Of a stretch of 29,856 nt of DNA, positions 18,505 through 26,253 are shown piece by piece. How positions within the stretch are numbered: position 1 is the stretch's first letter; each line of letters starts with the position of its first letter. Where the stretch lies: contig JBGUIY010000054.1 of the NCBI GenBank assembly GCA_045113475.1, forward strand, positions 1-29,856, given 5' to 3'. The position numbers and the translations under genes are program-made. The DNA comes from UBA4246 sp045113475. GTDB lineage: Bacteria > Bacillota > Clostridia > Christensenellales > Aristaeellaceae. A model generated the notes under the pieces. It saw only the letters and a list, made by a program, of their open reading frames with translations. It was not told where the DNA came from and searched no databases.

Positions 18505-20733
18505 ATGCCAGAGAAACATGAAAGATTTCGTCCTTCCGTTGAAAAGAGAAGGATCCTGCTGGTAGAGGATGAGTTGATCAATCAGCAGCTCCTGCAGATG
18601 ATTCTGCAGGGCACCTACGAGGTCTTACCTGCCGAAACTGGCGCGAAAGCGCTGGAGATCCTTCATTCGCACTTTGAGACGCTGAGTCTGATCCTTTTGG
18701 ATTTGAATCTGCCGGATCTGCATGGACTGGATGTGCTGCGTGAGGTAAAAGCCGACGGCCGTTTTGCGCGTATTCCCGTCATTGTGATGACCGCGGACAG
18801 CAACGCAGAGGTGGAATGTCTTGCGCTGGGTGCGATCGACTTTATCCCCAAGCCATATCCCCGACCGGAGGTCGTTCTGGCTCGGGTCCGCCGCACTGTC
18901 GAATTGTCAGAGGACCGCGATATCCTGCGCTGGACAGAGAGGGATCAGCTGACAGGTCTTTATAACAAAGAATTCTTTTACCGTTATGCTGTTCAGCTTG
19001 ACACACATCATCGGGAGAATCCAACAGATGCGATTCTGATGAACATCAATCATTTCCACACGATCAATGACCGCTATGGCAAGAGCTACGCTGACAACCT
19101 GCTTCGGAGCATCGGAGAAAGCATACTGGCAGTCGTGCAGGAAACAGGCGGCATTGCCTGCCGCAGTGTAGCGGATACTTTCCTGGTCTATTGCCCTCAC
19201 CGCACGGACTACGATTCGCTGCTGGAACAGGTATTGGCTCATATAAACAATACGGAAGCCGTGCAGAGTGAAAACCGCGTCCGGATCCGGATGGGCGTTT
19301 ATGCAAACGCGGACAAAACGCTTGATATCGAGCGCCGCTTCGATCGCGCGAAACTTGCAGCAGATATTGTAAAAGGCAGCTTTACGCGTACGATCGGCAT
19401 TTATGATGATTCCCTGCATGAGACAGAGATTCTTGAAGAGCAGCTGATCGAGGACTTCCCGCGCGCAATCCGGGAAAAACAGTTTCAGGTCTATTATCAG
19501 CCTAAGTTTGATGTGCGTCAGGAAACGCCAGTATTAAGCAGCGCCGAGGCGCTTGTACGCTGGCGTCACCCGACACTTGGAATGATCAGCCCCGGCGTTT
19601 TCATCCCTCTGTTTGAAAACAACGGATTGATTTACCGCCTGGACAGCTATATCTGGGCAGAAGCTGCGGCACAGATCCGGGACTGGAGGAAGCGGCTGGG
19701 GATTCACCTTCCGGTATCCGTCAACGTGTCCCGTATCGATCTGTATGAACCAAAGCTGATCGAACTGCTGCGGAATATAACAGAGCAAAACGACTTGTGT
19801 ACTCACGATTTGCTGCTGGAAATCACCGAATCCGCTTATACGGAGGATTCAGCCCAGATCATTGACAGAGTACGTCAGCTGCGCGATATAGGCTTTCGTA
19901 TCGAGATGGACGACTTTGGTTCGGGGTACTCATCTCTCAATATGCTTTCCACGCTTCCTGTGGACGCACTGAAACTGGACATGCAGTTTATCCGCAACGC
20001 TTTCAAGGATCGAAAGGATACCCGCCTTCTGGAGGCCATGATACAACTGGCTGAAGCCTTTGAGGTACCCACAATCGCTGAAGGCGTTGAAACCGCCGAG
20101 CAGGTATTCACGCTCAAAGCAATGGGCTGTGATATTATCCAGGGCTATTATTTCTCACGGCCGCTTCCCACATCGGATTTTGAGCGCTTCCTTCAGGATA
20201 ACCGGCCGGGTACTTCTGATGTATTTCCGAAAACAAAAAGTTCGCGGCGTGACCACTTTACTTATAAAGCCATGCACGATCCGCTGACCGGCCTGTACAA
20301 CTACACTGCGTTTGATATCCTGTTTCATGATTCGGATCAGGAGCATATCGCCGTTCTGATTGCGCAGATCGACCGATATGAACAGATCCGTCAAACCTAT
20401 GGACGGGACTGTGTGGACCGCGTCGTATGCCGCGTTGCCGAAGTGCTCCGGAAAAGCTTCCGCTCAGTAGATCACATTTGCCGTCTGCAGTCAGATGAAT
20501 TTGCTGTGATTGTGACGCGGGTAACCAGTGAAGAAAAAGAGTTTGTATTGACGAAAATTGAACAGGTAAATCAAACGCTGCAGGCAGAAAAAGAAAACAT
20601 GCCGGCTGTTTCCCTGAGCGTAGGTGTTGCTTTTTCGAACCGGGAACATCCGGAGGGGGACATTTTTCAGGACGCGGATACTGCGCTTAAACGCCTGAAG
20701 GACAAGAATCAATCCGGTTACGCTGTATTTTGA
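18505..20733 (+). CDS. Response regulator with GGDEF-EAL-GGDEF architecture, likely c-di-GMP phosphodiesterase
   Basis: The protein has 742 residues. Residues 15-130 are a receiver domain: acidic E21/D22, phospho-acceptor D66 in LILLDLNLP, T96 and K116 are all present. Residues 145-300 are a degenerate GGDEF domain: the metal-binding Asp positions read MNINHF and the signature reads SVADTF. Residues 320-560 are an EAL domain with the full catalytic set: E348-A-L, N407, E439, DD469-470, K490 and E526, with DDFGSGYSSL and EGVET in place. Residues 590-742 are a second GGDEF domain with LQSDEF instead of GGDEF. The likely outcome is c-di-GMP hydrolysis controlled by phosphorylation, with the GGDEF units acting as GTP sensors or dimer parts (inference). 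A purine-rich GCAGGGGG site precedes the ATG. It is a good candidate partner for the HPt protein encoded next. A weak terminator follows at 20761. Confidence 0.93.
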   Translation: MPEKHERFRPSVEKRRILLVEDELINQQLLQMILQGTYEVLPAETGAKALEILHSHFETLSLILLDLNLPDLHGLDVLREVKADGRFARIPVIVMTADSNAEVECLALGAIDFIPKPYPRPEVVLARVRRTVELSEDRDILRWTERDQLTGLYNKEFFYRYAVQLDTHHRENPTDAILMNINHFHTINDRYGKSYADNLLRSIGESILAVVQETGGIACRSVADTFLVYCPHRTDYDSLLEQVLAHINNTEAVQSENRVRIRMGVYANADKTLDIERRFDRAKLAADIVKGSFTRTIGIYDDSLHETEILEEQLIEDFPRAIREKQFQVYYQPKFDVRQETPVLSSAEALVRWRHPTLGMISPGVFIPLFENNGLIYRLDSYIWAEAAAQIRDWRKRLGIHLPVSVNVSRIDLYEPKLIELLRNITEQNDLCTHDLLLEITESAYTEDSAQIIDRVRQLRDIGFRIEMDDFGSGYSSLNMLSTLPVDALKLDMQFIRNAFKDRKDTRLLEAMIQLAEAFEVPTIAEGVETAEQVFTLKAMGCDIIQGYYFSRPLPTSDFERFLQDNRPGTSDVFPKTKSSRRDHFTYKAMHDPLTGLYNYTAFDILFHDSDQEHIAVLIAQIDRYEQIRQTYGRDCVDRVVCRVAEVLRKSFRSVDHICRLQSDEFAVIVTRVTSEEKEFVLTKIEQVNQTLQAEKENMPAVSLSVGVAFSNREHPEGDIFQDADTALKRLKDKNQSGYAVF

Positions 20734-20760
20734 AACATTATCGCGATCTGTCACAGCATC

Positions 20761-20791
20761 GGATTATGATGTATAATTCCTCCGTTTTTTT
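20761..20791 (+). terminator. Candidate terminator after the receiver/EAL gene
   Basis: GGATTAT and ATAATTCC pair with one bulge around a 5-nt loop (20761-20780). A run of seven Ts at 20785-20791 follows. The stem is AT-rich and weak, but placement and the T run fit a rho-independent terminator that separates this gene from the pilus operon. Confidence 0.5.
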
Positions 20792-20811
20792 GTATGAATG
20801 GCCGTTTCTTA

Positions 20812-20840
20812 TTGATATTGCCGCCAGCGTATGGTATATT
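20812..20840 (+). promoter_or_regulatory. Sigma-70-type promoter of the HPt/pilus operon
   Basis: TTGATA (20812-20817), exactly 17 nt, then TATATT (20835-20840). The predicted start near 20847 gives a leader of about 80 nt before the ATG at 20927. No other promoter of this quality was seen inside the following nine genes, so it is the likely main promoter of the whole run. Confidence 0.7.
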
Positions 20841-20854
20841 AAACAGGTAATGTA

Positions 20855-20878
20855 CGCATCCAATGTGAAACGGATGCG
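20855..20878 (+). promoter_or_regulatory. Leader hairpin in the HPt/pilus operon 5' UTR
   Basis: CGCATCC (20855-20861) and GGATGCG (20872-20878) pair perfectly over a 10-nt loop. It starts about 8 nt after the predicted transcription start. It could stabilise the long mRNA or act as a binding site. It does not match the conserved core of either c-di-GMP riboswitch class. Confidence 0.4.
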
Positions 20879-20926
20879 GCGTGAAAAAACAGATGGCAAA
20901 CAGAAAAATAAAAAGGGATGATTGGA

Positions 20927-21271
20927 ATGCTGACGATGGAAAAGCTGGCGTCTTTCGGCGCCGATACGGCGACGGGACTGGCCAGATGCATGAATAACGA
21001 GGCGTTCTATCTGCGGCTCGTAAATATGGAACTGGGCGATGTCAATTTTACCAAACTTCAGGACGCTTTATCCTCCGGAAATACGCGTGAAGCCTTCGAG
21101 GCTGCCCACGCGCTCAAGGGCACGCTGGGCAATCTTGCCCTGACACCGATTTATCAGCCCGTGACCGAGCTTACGGAGATTTTACGCAATGCCGACGGAC
21201 AAGCGGATCCGGGAAATCTGCCGCAGCGGATCATGGAGTCCTTCGCCGCCCTCAAGGCGCTGGCGGAATAG
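20927..21271 (+). CDS. Stand-alone HPt (histidine phosphotransfer) protein
   Basis: The product is a small, all-helical phosphorelay carrier of about 114 residues. The key motif is AAHALKGTLGNLAL, in which the histidine is the phosphate carrier and the following LKG is typical of HPt four-helix bundles. I prefer the ATG at 20927 over the in-frame ATG at 20918 because AAAAGGG (20911-20917) sits 9 nt upstream of the former and directly abuts the latter. It is the first gene of the operon and ends 40 nt before the BTAD regulator. No histidine kinase gene is complete in the window. The nearest intact receiver is in the EAL protein just upstream. It probably takes phosphate from a hybrid kinase encoded elsewhere (inference). 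Confidence 0.85.
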   Translation: MLTMEKLASFGADTATGLARCMNNEAFYLRLVNMELGDVNFTKLQDALSSGNTREAFEAAHALKGTLGNLALTPIYQPVTELTEILRNADGQADPGNLPQRIMESFAALKALAE

Positions 21272-21311
21272 ACAGCAGGAACGCGGCGGAGAGCTGCGCG
21301 GTGAGGTGTAC

Positions 21312-22511
21312 ATGACAGACAGGGTTCTTATTCAATTGCTTGGCGGTTTTTCCATCACCGTCAGCGGTCAATGCGACGATCTCCTTGCGGTCAGGAGCCG
21401 CAAGGGGGTCAGCCTGATGGAGCATTTGATCCTGCATCGGGGCAAGCCGGTATCCAGTCAACGGCTGATCCGGGAATTGTGGGCAGGCAAGCGGAACGTC
21501 AGCCCGGAAAGCGCCCTGAAGACCATGGTGAGCCGTTTGCGCTCCCTGCTGAACGAGGTCTCGCCTGGCATGGGCGGCTGCATCATATCGGAGCAGGGGG
21601 CTTACGCCTGGCAGAGCCTGCCCTTCGTGCAGGTGGACGTGTTGAGCTTTCTGGACGAATTGGACGCCCTGCGCGGGGAGCAAACCGACGATGTCCGCCG
21701 CTGTCACTACCGTCGGGCGCTCCAATTGTACACCGGGGACCTGTTCCAGACCGAGGACATGTTCAACGGCCCCATGCAGGTGAGCTGGCTCCACAAGGAA
21801 TACCTGGAGACGGTGTACGCCTATGTGGAATTGCTCAAGAAAACGGAGGAATACAACGAGATCTGCGACGTATGCGAACAGGCGCTGCGCATCGACGACC
21901 TGGACGAGCATCTGCACATCGAGCGCATGCGGGCCATGGTAAACCTGAACCGTTCCCCCGACGCCATGAACGAATACCGCCGGGTAACCCGGCTGAACCG
22001 GCAATACCTGGATGTGGAGCCCAGCGAGGAAATGCAGGCATGCTACCGTCAGTTGTCCGAAGCGGGAAAAGCGCTGAAATTCAATCTGGACGCCATCCGC
22101 AACGAGCTGAACCAGCGGGACCGGGAGCGCACGGGGCCCTTCTTCTGCGATTACCCGGCCTTTAAGGAAATCTATAACATCCAAATGCGCAATCTTGAGC
22201 GCCTGGGGTCCACCATGTTCCTGGGCGTGTTGATGGTAGGCGACACAGACGACGAGATCAGCGCCGTGAGACGGGAAAGCGCCATGGCGGGATTGCAGGA
22301 GATCCTGCGGTGGCACCTGCGCAAGGGCGACATTGTCACCCGGTTTTCCCCCGCCATCTTCGCCATGCTGCTGCCCACCGTTAATTATGCCACCGGCAAC
22401 ATGGTAATGGAAAGAATTGAGTCTCTGTTTTATCAGGAATACCCCAGCAGGGCCATTCCCCTGCATTACCGGATCAGCCCCCTGGGCGGTCCAGTACAGG
22501 GCAAGGCGTGA
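21312..22511 (+). CDS. BTAD-family transcriptional regulator with GGDEF-like C-terminal domain
   Basis: The start chosen is ATG 21312, preceded by GGTGAGG; a longer frame exists but its extra N-terminus overlaps the HPt gene and has no domain. The protein has 399 residues. Residues 4-100 form an OmpR/SARP-type winged helix (LLGGFSITVSG..., the RKGVSLMEHLILHRGKPVS helix, and SALKTMVSRLRSLL as probable recognition helix). Residues 105-265 are a TPR-like bacterial transcriptional activator domain. Residues 295-390 look like a decayed nucleotidyl-cyclase/GGDEF fold: GDIVTRFSPAIFAMLLP follows the pattern GDxVxRxGGDEFxxLLP but has lost the signature. It probably binds DNA and controls the pilus operon it sits in. 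The C-terminal domain may sense a ligand, possibly a nucleotide (inference). The stop is 23 nt before the next gene. Confidence 0.82.
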   Translation: MTDRVLIQLLGGFSITVSGQCDDLLAVRSRKGVSLMEHLILHRGKPVSSQRLIRELWAGKRNVSPESALKTMVSRLRSLLNEVSPGMGGCIISEQGAYAWQSLPFVQVDVLSFLDELDALRGEQTDDVRRCHYRRALQLYTGDLFQTEDMFNGPMQVSWLHKEYLETVYAYVELLKKTEEYNEICDVCEQALRIDDLDEHLHIERMRAMVNLNRSPDAMNEYRRVTRLNRQYLDVEPSEEMQACYRQLSEAGKALKFNLDAIRNELNQRDRERTGPFFCDYPAFKEIYNIQMRNLERLGSTMFLGVLMVGDTDDEISAVRRESAMAGLQEILRWHLRKGDIVTRFSPAIFAMLLPTVNYATGNMVMERIESLFYQEYPSRAIPLHYRISPLGGPVQGKA

Positions 22512-22534
22512 CGGCAGAAAAAGGGGATGAATGA

Positions 22535-23353
22535 ATGACGCCAAAGAAGCTGCTATACGCCGCGGCAACAGTCCTGCTGCTGACCGCGGTGCTTTTCGCA
22601 GTTCAGCTTTCATTGGCCGGCGAAGGAGCCAAATTCCCCAAAACGGGGAAGACCACCAAGCAGGATCAAAAGTTGAAATTGGACATCAGCAACACTTCCG
22701 AGGGCTACTTCATGGCCAAGGTGTCCAAGAAAACATCCAAGAAACTCAAGCTCCGCGTGGTCACCGGGAATACCACCCTGAACTACGACCTGCCCGGCAC
22801 AGGAAATTTCATCGTAGTGCCCCTGCAAATGGGCAGCGGCAAGTACAAGGTCACTCTCTACGAGAATACGTCGGGGAAAAAATACGCCGCCGCCGGCTCC
22901 ATCACAATCAAGGCCAAGCTGACCAGGGAAGACGGTGCCTTCCTGTACCCCAACCAGTATGTGGATTACGACGAGGCCACCAAGGCCGTGGCCCACGCCG
23001 ATAAACTGTGCGACGGCAAGAGCCCTCAAGAAGCTTTCAACGCCGTCTGCACCTATATGAAAACCTTCAGTTACGATTACATAAAGGCCATCAATATCAA
23101 GGCGGGCATGCTGCCGGATATTCCGGGCACCTGGGACAAACGCATGGGCGTGTGCCAGGATCTGGCCGCCGTCATGTGCTGCATGCTGCGCACCCAGGGA
23201 CTGCCCGCCCGGCTGGTGATCGGCTACGCGGATAAGGGCTACCACGCCTGGACGGTGACGGAAATCAACGGCGAGGACGCGTTCTACGATCCCACAACGG
23301 CACTGAATGCCATATCCAAGCCAAAAAAATATACCGTGGAACGGTTTTACTGA
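22535..23353 (+). CDS. Membrane-anchored or secreted transglutaminase-like protein
   Basis: The protein has 272 residues. Residues 5-28 are a signal/membrane segment (LLYAAATVLLLTAVLFAVQLSLA). Residues about 45-130 form a lysine- and threonine-rich beta region of unknown family. Residues 165-260 are a transglutaminase-like core with a Cys-His-Asp triad: C207 in MGVCQDLAAVMCCML, H237 in GYHAWTV and D252 in FYDPT. The core folds like papain-type enzymes and may act as a protease, peptidoglycan hydrolase or cross-linker. The reaction cannot be told from sequence. AAGGGG lies 8 nt before the ATG. It sits at the head of the pilus assembly genes, so it may process or cross-link the exported subunits or open the wall for them (inference). 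Confidence 0.85.
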   Translation: MTPKKLLYAAATVLLLTAVLFAVQLSLAGEGAKFPKTGKTTKQDQKLKLDISNTSEGYFMAKVSKKTSKKLKLRVVTGNTTLNYDLPGTGNFIVVPLQMGSGKYKVTLYENTSGKKYAAAGSITIKAKLTREDGAFLYPNQYVDYDEATKAVAHADKLCDGKSPQEAFNAVCTYMKTFSYDYIKAINIKAGMLPDIPGTWDKRMGVCQDLAAVMCCMLRTQGLPARLVIGYADKGYHAWTVTEINGEDAFYDPTTALNAISKPKKYTVERFY

Positions 23354-23392
23354 TCGCATCCGGACCCAAGAAAAAGCATGGAGGGATTGTTC

Positions 23393-24442
23393 ATGAGCAG
23401 GAATAACAAAAAGGGCTTGTCCGCCGCGGAACTGAGCAATTTTTGCGGCCAGGTGGCGCTCATCCTGGAGGCGGGCCTGCCCCTCTACGACGGCATGGAA
23501 ACCCTGGCCGGCGCCGATAAGGGCAGCGCCAACGCCGATATGTACGTTTCCGCCAGCAACGGGGTCACTGAAAGCGGGTCCCTGTATAGCGCCCTCAAGG
23601 AGGACGGCCGCTGGCCGGAATACCTGGTGGAAATGGTGGGCATCGGCGAACGCTCCGGTCAATTGGAACGGGTGATGCGAGGTTTGGAGTCTTATTATGC
23701 CCGGGAGGACCGGATCCACTCCTCCGTGGTCAGCGCCATCACATATCCTCTGGTGCTGGGCATCATGCTGGTGCTGATCGTGCTGATCCTTTTGTGGCGG
23801 GTACTGCCGGTGTTCCGGCGGGTGCTCAGCAGCATGGGTGTGGCCATGACCGAATCGGGCAGCACCATGATGCGCCTGGGCACAGCTCTGGGCTGGGTCA
23901 TCATGGCGGTGGTGGCGCTGGTGCTGATCGCGGTGGTGACGGGCGTGATCCTGCTGCGCACCAAGCATCGGGATAAGGTTCTTTCCTTCGTACAGCGGCT
24001 GGTGCCCTCCGTGCATCGGGTGAACCGTAAGCTGTCCGCCTCCCGGGTGGCCAGCGTGCTTTCCATGATGCTTTCCGGCGGCTTCCCAATGGACGAGGCA
24101 CTGGAAATGACCGCCAAGGTGCTCAGCGACAAGGATGCCGCATCGGAGGTAAATGCCATTCGCAAGGGCCTGGACGCGGGCAAGAGCTTTGCCGATTCCG
24201 TCAAGGAAACCCAGCTTTTTGAGGAACTGCACAACCGCATGATTACCGTGGGCAGCGCCACCGGCCGTGAGGATCAGGTGCTGGGCAAGCTGGCCGGGCT
24301 GTACGAGGAGCAGGTGGAGGACGGCATCAGCCGTCTTGTGGCCATTATCGAGCCCACCCTCGTGGCCCTTTTGTCCCTGGTGATCGGCGCGGTGCTGCTG
24401 TCGGTGATGCTGCCCATGGCGGGTATCCTCTCCAGCCTTTAA
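23393..24442 (+). CDS. Type IV pilus/type II secretion inner-membrane platform protein (PilC/GspF family)
   Basis: The start chosen is ATG 23393, because GGAGGG (23380-23385) lies 7 nt before it; the upstream ATG at 23378 overlaps that ribosome site. The 349-residue protein is near the size of ComGB. The first T2SF unit begins SNFCGQVALILEAGLPLYDGMETLA, the usual F-x-x-Q-L-x-x-L-L-x-A-G-x-P-L pattern, and a second follows the membrane segments (ASVLSMMLSGGFPMDEALEM). Membrane helices lie at about 120-142, 165-190 and 320-345. PilC proteins are the membrane base that transmits ATPase action to the growing or shrinking pilus. It is the only platform gene here. Confidence 0.9.
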   Translation: MSRNNKKGLSAAELSNFCGQVALILEAGLPLYDGMETLAGADKGSANADMYVSASNGVTESGSLYSALKEDGRWPEYLVEMVGIGERSGQLERVMRGLESYYAREDRIHSSVVSAITYPLVLGIMLVLIVLILLWRVLPVFRRVLSSMGVAMTESGSTMMRLGTALGWVIMAVVALVLIAVVTGVILLRTKHRDKVLSFVQRLVPSVHRVNRKLSASRVASVLSMMLSGGFPMDEALEMTAKVLSDKDAASEVNAIRKGLDAGKSFADSVKETQLFEELHNRMITVGSATGREDQVLGKLAGLYEEQVEDGISRLVAIIEPTLVALLSLVIGAVLLSVMLPMAGILSSL

Positions 24443-24463
24443 TGAATTAAGGATGAAGCAGCC

Positions 24464-24808
24464 ATGAATAAATGGGATATACTCAAGCTGGCATCGATCA
24501 TTGCGGTACTGGTACTGGCGGTAGCGCTCTTCTCCCGCATCGACACAGCCCAGGACAGCGCGGAGACGGAGATCGTGCGCAACGCCATCAAAAACGCTGC
24601 TCTGACCTGTTATGCCGTGGAGGGTGCCTTCCCTGTGGACGACCTGAACGAAGACGGGTATCCCGTGGAGGGCTCAGCACTCAAATATCTGCGGGAGAAT
24701 TATCAGCTGGCGTATGACGAAGACCGTTATTTCGTCACCTACGAGGCTTTCGCACCCAATGTTATCCCCTCTATTTACGTCACCGAGAGAGGAGCGACGC
24801 TGCCTTGA
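24464..24808 (+). CDS. Small single-helix membrane protein, pseudopilin-like
   Basis: The protein has 114 residues. A hydrophobic helix spans about residues 9-23 (LASIIAVLVLAVALF), followed by an amphipathic helix (SAETEIVRNAIKNAALTCYAVEGAFPVD) and a short beta-type C-terminal domain. This N-helix plus small-globule layout, including the AxxCYAVEGAFP turn, is like the minor pseudopilins of type II/IV systems. There is no class III leader: no Gly before the helix and no Glu at +5. If it is a pilin it may remain uncleaved. The TGA overlaps the TTG start of the next gene by four bases (TTGA), so translation is coupled. Confidence 0.6.
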   Translation: MNKWDILKLASIIAVLVLAVALFSRIDTAQDSAETEIVRNAIKNAALTCYAVEGAFPVDDLNEDGYPVEGSALKYLRENYQLAYDEDRYFVTYEAFAPNVIPSIYVTERGATLP

Positions 24809-25347
24809 GCAAAGCCAAGTATAGTCACACTATCTCCGGCGTGTTCGTATTTTTCCTGCTGGGCGTGTTCGCAGTGAGCGCCACGCTGATGGTGCTGCTG
24901 GGGGCCCAGGCCTATAAGAGCGGGGCGGATCGGGGCGAAATGCACAGTGCCCAGCGCATCGCCTCCTCCTACCTTCGCGGCAAACTGCGGGAGGCCGACA
25001 GCCGGAATATGCTCCAGTTGGAGGATCTGGACGGAGCCAGGTTCCTGAAAATCAATAATACGGAAGAGGAAACGGTGACGCTGCTGTTCGTGCAGGATGG
25101 TATGCTGTGTGAGTGGTACACTTTCCAGGACCTGTTCGATGAAACGGAGCTCGAGCCCGGCACCGGCGTGCCCCTGCCTGTCCCCCTTGACAGCGAGAGC
25201 GAGGAGGAGGATACCCGGCGGGGTGAAACGGTGTGTCCGCTGGATGAAATGTGCCTGTCCCTCAAGGGACAGATGCTGACAGTAAACCTGCGCCACGGCC
25301 AGGAATGGACGGCAGTGGATTTCGCGCTCAGAAGTGCGCCGCATTGA
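24805..25347 (+). CDS. DUF4860-like single-helix membrane protein of the pilus operon
   Basis: The start is TTG (24805), which overlaps the previous stop (TTGA) and has GAGAGGAG upstream. The 180-residue protein has one membrane helix at about 12-34 (GVFVFFLLGVFAVSATLMVLLG), then GAQAYKSGADR and a mostly beta extracytoplasmic part. An acidic linker is found at about 132-142 (DSESEEEDTRR). The helix and the LGAQAYK junction agree with what I recall of DUF4860, a family found beside clostridial PilC-like genes. This is a recollection and not a search result. Function is unknown; the neighbours imply a minor pilin or assembly factor. Confidence 0.6.
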   Translation: MSKAKYSHTISGVFVFFLLGVFAVSATLMVLLGAQAYKSGADRGEMHSAQRIASSYLRGKLREADSRNMLQLEDLDGARFLKINNTEEETVTLLFVQDGMLCEWYTFQDLFDETELEPGTGVPLPVPLDSESEEEDTRRGETVCPLDEMCLSLKGQMLTVNLRHGQEWTAVDFALRSAPH

Positions 25348-25356
25348 GGTGACGAT

Positions 25357-25767
25357 ATGAAATCAAGAAGTCAAAGTAATGCGCTGCTGATGGAGCTCTT
25401 GATCGTTGTCATGGTTTTCATGCTGGCCTCCACGGTTCTTTTGCAGGTGTTCATGAAAGCCCGCAGCCAGAGTTCTCAGGCAGGCGTCATAGGCGACGCC
25501 CTCAACGAGGCACAAAACGTGGCCGACCGACTGTATACCGCCTCCGGCAGTGAAGCGGATACCGCTGCGCTGCTCAAGGAAATAGGCTTTGATTTTGACG
25601 CAGCGGGCGGCAGCTGCCTGGAAAGGGAGGAATACAGGCTGCAGGTGTATCGCAATACAGAGGATCGGCAGGCAGGCCTGATGGATTTGTATCAGGTGCA
25701 GGCCTATCACGGTGATGAGCTGCTCTTCACCCTGCCGGTCGCCCGGTATCGGGAGGCGTCAAAATGA
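25357..25767 (+). CDS. Prepilin-like protein with E5-type N-terminal helix
   Basis: The protein has 136 residues. It begins MKSRSQSNALLMELLIVVMVFMLAS: a short basic leader, then a hydrophobic helix with Glu at the fifth place if cleaved after Asn8. This copies the type IV prepilin pattern (G|FTLIELL), except that Gly at -1 is replaced by Asn. The remainder (AxNEAQNVADRLYTASGS... then LYQVQAYHGDELLFTLPV) fits a long helix followed by a small beta domain. Signal cleavage by a prepilin peptidase is possible but unusual. GAGGTGAC lies just before the ATG. The ATG of the next gene overlaps the TGA (ATGA), indicating coupled translation. Confidence 0.65.
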   Translation: MKSRSQSNALLMELLIVVMVFMLASTVLLQVFMKARSQSSQAGVIGDALNEAQNVADRLYTASGSEADTAALLKEIGFDFDAAGGSCLEREEYRLQVYRNTEDRQAGLMDLYQVQAYHGDELLFTLPVARYREASK

Positions 25768-26201
25768 GCGAGAAAAAGAAAAGCAGCGTCAGCTTCGGCC
25801 CCGGTGCCGCATCGTTGATCCTGATCTTCGTAGTGCTGGCTCTGAGCGTGCTGGGCATGCTGGCCCTGATGAACGGGCGCAACGATCTGCGCCTCAGCCG
25901 GCGCAGCGCCCAGGTGGTGGAAGCTGTGTACGCTTTGAATGTGCGGGCGGAGGAGACCCGCGCCAGCCTGGACGAGCTGATCGTCCGGCAGGCCGAAAGC
26001 GCAGATTCCGACGAGGCCTTTCTGGAGGCCCTGGCACAGGCCCTGCCCAAGGGCATGACGATGACGGATCGGGACATCGAATGGACCGAGTCGGATGGGC
26101 CCCGGGTACTGCACTGCGCCCTGCGGCTGCTGTCCGCGCCGGAGGTGCCCCGCACCGAGTGGGTGCGGCACAGCTTAACCTCCGCCACGGCTGATGAATA
26201 G
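25764..26201 (+). CDS. Small single-helix membrane protein, pilus-operon partner
   Basis: The protein has 145 residues. A basic N-terminus (MSEKKKSS) leads to a helix at about 16-37 (ASLILIFVVLALSVLGMLAL). Next is an arginine-rich amphipathic stretch (NGRNDLRLSRRSAQVVEAVYAL) and an acidic helical/beta tail. No family was recognised. The layout and the four-base overlap with the prepilin-like gene resemble PilN/PilO- or PilX-type assembly proteins, but no signature residues support a specific name. Confidence 0.55.
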   Translation: MSEKKKSSVSFGPGAASLILIFVVLALSVLGMLALMNGRNDLRLSRRSAQVVEAVYALNVRAEETRASLDELIVRQAESADSDEAFLEALAQALPKGMTMTDRDIEWTESDGPRVLHCALRLLSAPEVPRTEWVRHSLTSATADE

Positions 26202-26253
26202 GACATGTTTGACTGACAATCGGTAAAAACTGCCTGAAAGAGGTGGATGGATC

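Noticed and set aside
20841..20926. Possible c-di-GMP riboswitch in the pilus operon leader
   Set aside because: The leader is short and has a hairpin but lacks the conserved riboswitch core segments of either known class.
21189..21311. Longer N-terminus for the BTAD regulator
   Set aside because: It overlaps the HPt gene out of frame and is arginine/serine-rich with no domain; the ATG at 21312 has a ribosome site and starts directly at the winged-helix domain.
22634..22651. FPKTG in the transglutaminase-like protein as a sortase motif
   Set aside because: It lies at residues 34-38, just after the N-terminal membrane segment, not at a C-terminal sorting signal.
22610..24232. 540-codon minus-strand frame opposite the transglutaminase and PilC genes
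   Set aside because: His/Gln/Gly-rich text without domain patterns; both + strand genes here have clear family motifs and ribosome sites.
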